Made by a program: the position numbers and the translations under genes | In this document: piece after piece, positions 53,409-54,571 of the stretch | Layout: the number at the start of each line of letters is the position of its first letter | Numbering within the stretch: position 1 is the first letter of the stretch | The notes under the pieces: generated by a model | Database searches by the model: none | Seen by the model: the letters and a program-made list of their open reading frames with translations, nothing else | Told to the model about the DNA's origin: nothing | NCBI RefSeq assembly: GCF_004283175.1 | Contig: NZ_RXNW01000011.1 | Location: forward strand, 128,692 to 183,262 | DNA from: Legionella longbeachae | Lineage (GTDB): Bacteria; Pseudomonadota; Gammaproteobacteria; Legionellales; Legionellaceae | DNA length: 54,571 nucleotides | Direction of reading: 5' to 3'

Positions 53409-54571
53409 CTACTTAGCCTTATATTGGCTCTCTTCATTTTTCGGAATTTGATCTTCCTTAAATTTATGCAAATCACCTTTTATTGATTTTAAGGATTGTT
53501 CTGATTTTAATTTATCAACAAAACTCTGTATTCTGCGAACATATTCTGTATCTTTTTTGTGTCCTTTCCATTCCAAATAATCTTCTCCAGATTTAATTGC
53601 CTGTCTTGGGTTTGTTTTACTTAACTTTTCAAGTTGATCGGCTACTCTAAATATAGGAGCAGCAACAGTTCCTGGCTTGAAACCACCAATATCAGACAAT
53701 ATGGCCCACATTGGTTTGCGTGCAGACTTGGGCGCATGTGATTTTGTCATTATTTCTATTCTTTCAATAAGGGATGCTGAAAATGGATCAGCAAAGGCTG
53801 TTTGAGGATTTTTATCAAGGTATGCCTTGCCAATTTTGTAAACCTCTCTATTGTTGCTGCTTTTTTCAGCTTTCATCATCTTATAGAGAACAGCATTAGG
53901 CGATTCTATCAGTTTTGTGCCGGGCTCGTCATGCAACATCATCGCTTTGCCGCCACCAATATTTTTCCCGCGTTCCAAAGCGAGGAATTTTGAAGCCTCT
54001 TTATCCAGCAATGCGGTGTTGCTTGATTTATAAAGTGGCTGATCCCAATCACTGACCGCATCTTGCACATAACCTTTTTTTAGAACGGGAATACTGCGCG
54101 CATATACTCTGTATCGTTGCTCTTGGTCTTCTTCTATATCAAGTTTCATTCCAGGCATGAGCTCTAAATAATCAGTAAACAATTTCCTTACTTTCGCTTC
54201 AATTTCCACGTCATCGGGATTGGCAATAATAAAAGTGGCTTGATTCACCAGATCTTGTTTTTGCTCGCTTAACGGAGGGGTATTAAAGTCCATTTCTTTA
54301 AACGCTGTTCCCTGGAACGCTTTTCCTTCCTTAATCTCCTTAACAAGGTCGGTTCCTATTTCTTTCCAAAATGGATTAACGATTTTAGGTTCAACTTCCG
54401 TGCCAAAGTTGTAAAACAGTTTTGCGAAGTCTTTATCTTCCTGGTTAAAAAGTTCTTCCGCCACTGTCCAACGCCCGCTTTCAGGAAAGTGTTCAAAGCT
54501 TTGTCCATTTTTGGCCCACATGAATGCATCCACATAATCTTGTACTGTCATACTGTGAGTTGCAGCCCACT
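53409..54571 (-). CDS. Partial hypothetical protein, 5' end outside window
   Basis: At least 386 codons are visible. An ATG at 54551 exists, but the frame stays open to the right edge and there is no ribosome binding site, so the true start is probably beyond it. The protein is soluble, mixed alpha, rich in Lys and Glu, with no signal or membrane segment visible. RYRVYARSIPVLKKGYV and ARKPMWAILSDIGGFKPGTV are distinctive. The C-terminal 40 residues are highly charged (KSIKGDLHKFKEDQIPKNEE). I do not recognise the family; an effector is possible. Confidence 0.75.
   Translation of the reverse strand, partial: WAATHSMTVQDYVDAFMWAKNGQSFEHFPESGRWTVAEELFNQEDKDFAKLFYNFGTEVEPKIVNPFWKEIGTDLVKEIKEGKAFQGTAFKEMDFNTPPLSEQKQDLVNQATFIIANPDDVEIEAKVRKLFTDYLELMPGMKLDIEEDQEQRYRVYARSIPVLKKGYVQDAVSDWDQPLYKSSNTALLDKEASKFLALERGKNIGGGKAMMLHDEPGTKLIESPNAVLYKMMKAEKSSNNREVYKIGKAYLDKNPQTAFADPFSASLIERIEIMTKSHAPKSARKPMWAILSDIGGFKPGTVAAPIFRVADQLEKLSKTNPRQAIKSGEDYLEWKGHKKDTEYVRRIQSFVDKLKSEQSLKSIKGDLHKFKEDQIPKNEESQYKAK

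Overview
The window is AT-rich chromosomal DNA that most resembles a Legionella species, probably outside L. pneumophila. The reasons are a Fur-boxed IucA/IucC siderophore synthetase, a Pht-like MFS transporter, several large proteins of Dot/Icm-effector type (coiled coils, C-terminal membrane hairpins, Glu-rich tails), many secreted or lipoprotein orphans, and Legionella-like codon use. The assignment rests on reading the proteins by eye; no database search was possible.

Layout. (1) 1-13.1 kb is a capsule or surface-polysaccharide locus: a partial P-loop/coiled-coil protein, three glycosyltransferases, UDP-glucose dehydrogenase (ugd), a KpsE/CtrB-KpsM/CtrC-KpsT/CtrD ABC exporter, an outer-membrane export lipoprotein (CtrA/BexD/Wza type) and manC. 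The + strand genes 4638-11044 form one tightly packed operon; ugd, the first glycosyltransferase and manC are on the - strand. (2) 13.3-22.4 kb is mixed: a Gdx/SugE exporter, an endonuclease/exonuclease/phosphatase-fold candidate effector, an ANT(6)-type adenylyltransferase, an outer-membrane barrel, an exported 2H phosphoesterase, a 0.17-kb MITE-like element, a glutaminase and small membrane proteins. (3) 22.7-31.6 kb holds a TPP-enzyme/aldehyde dehydrogenase operon, five tandem 115-bp repeats and a giant modular protein of about 1278 residues whose C-terminus looks like a caspase/gingipain-type fold. (4) 31.6-41.2 kb holds secreted hydrolases, a coiled-coil membrane protein with a PSAP tail motif, a small exported protein behind a palindromic promoter, the siderophore synthetase and ubiX. 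(5) 41.2-54.6 kb holds a predicted PARG-like candidate effector, a small acidic protein, a receiver-PAS-GGDEF-EAL regulator, a quinone oxidoreductase, MltA, a small HTH-like protein, an MFS transporter with a structured leader, an outer-membrane barrel, a transposase remnant and a 5'-partial unknown protein.

How they work together. The capsule genes plausibly make nucleotide sugars (UDP-GlcA, GDP-Man), assemble a glycan and export it. The remainder is accessory genome typical of an intracellular bacterium: candidate effectors, nutrient and iron acquisition, periplasmic and envelope enzymes. The items most worth follow-up are the PARG-like protein, the EEP-fold protein, the giant modular protein, the MITE-like element, the tandem hairpin repeats, and the structured leader upstream of the MFS gene.
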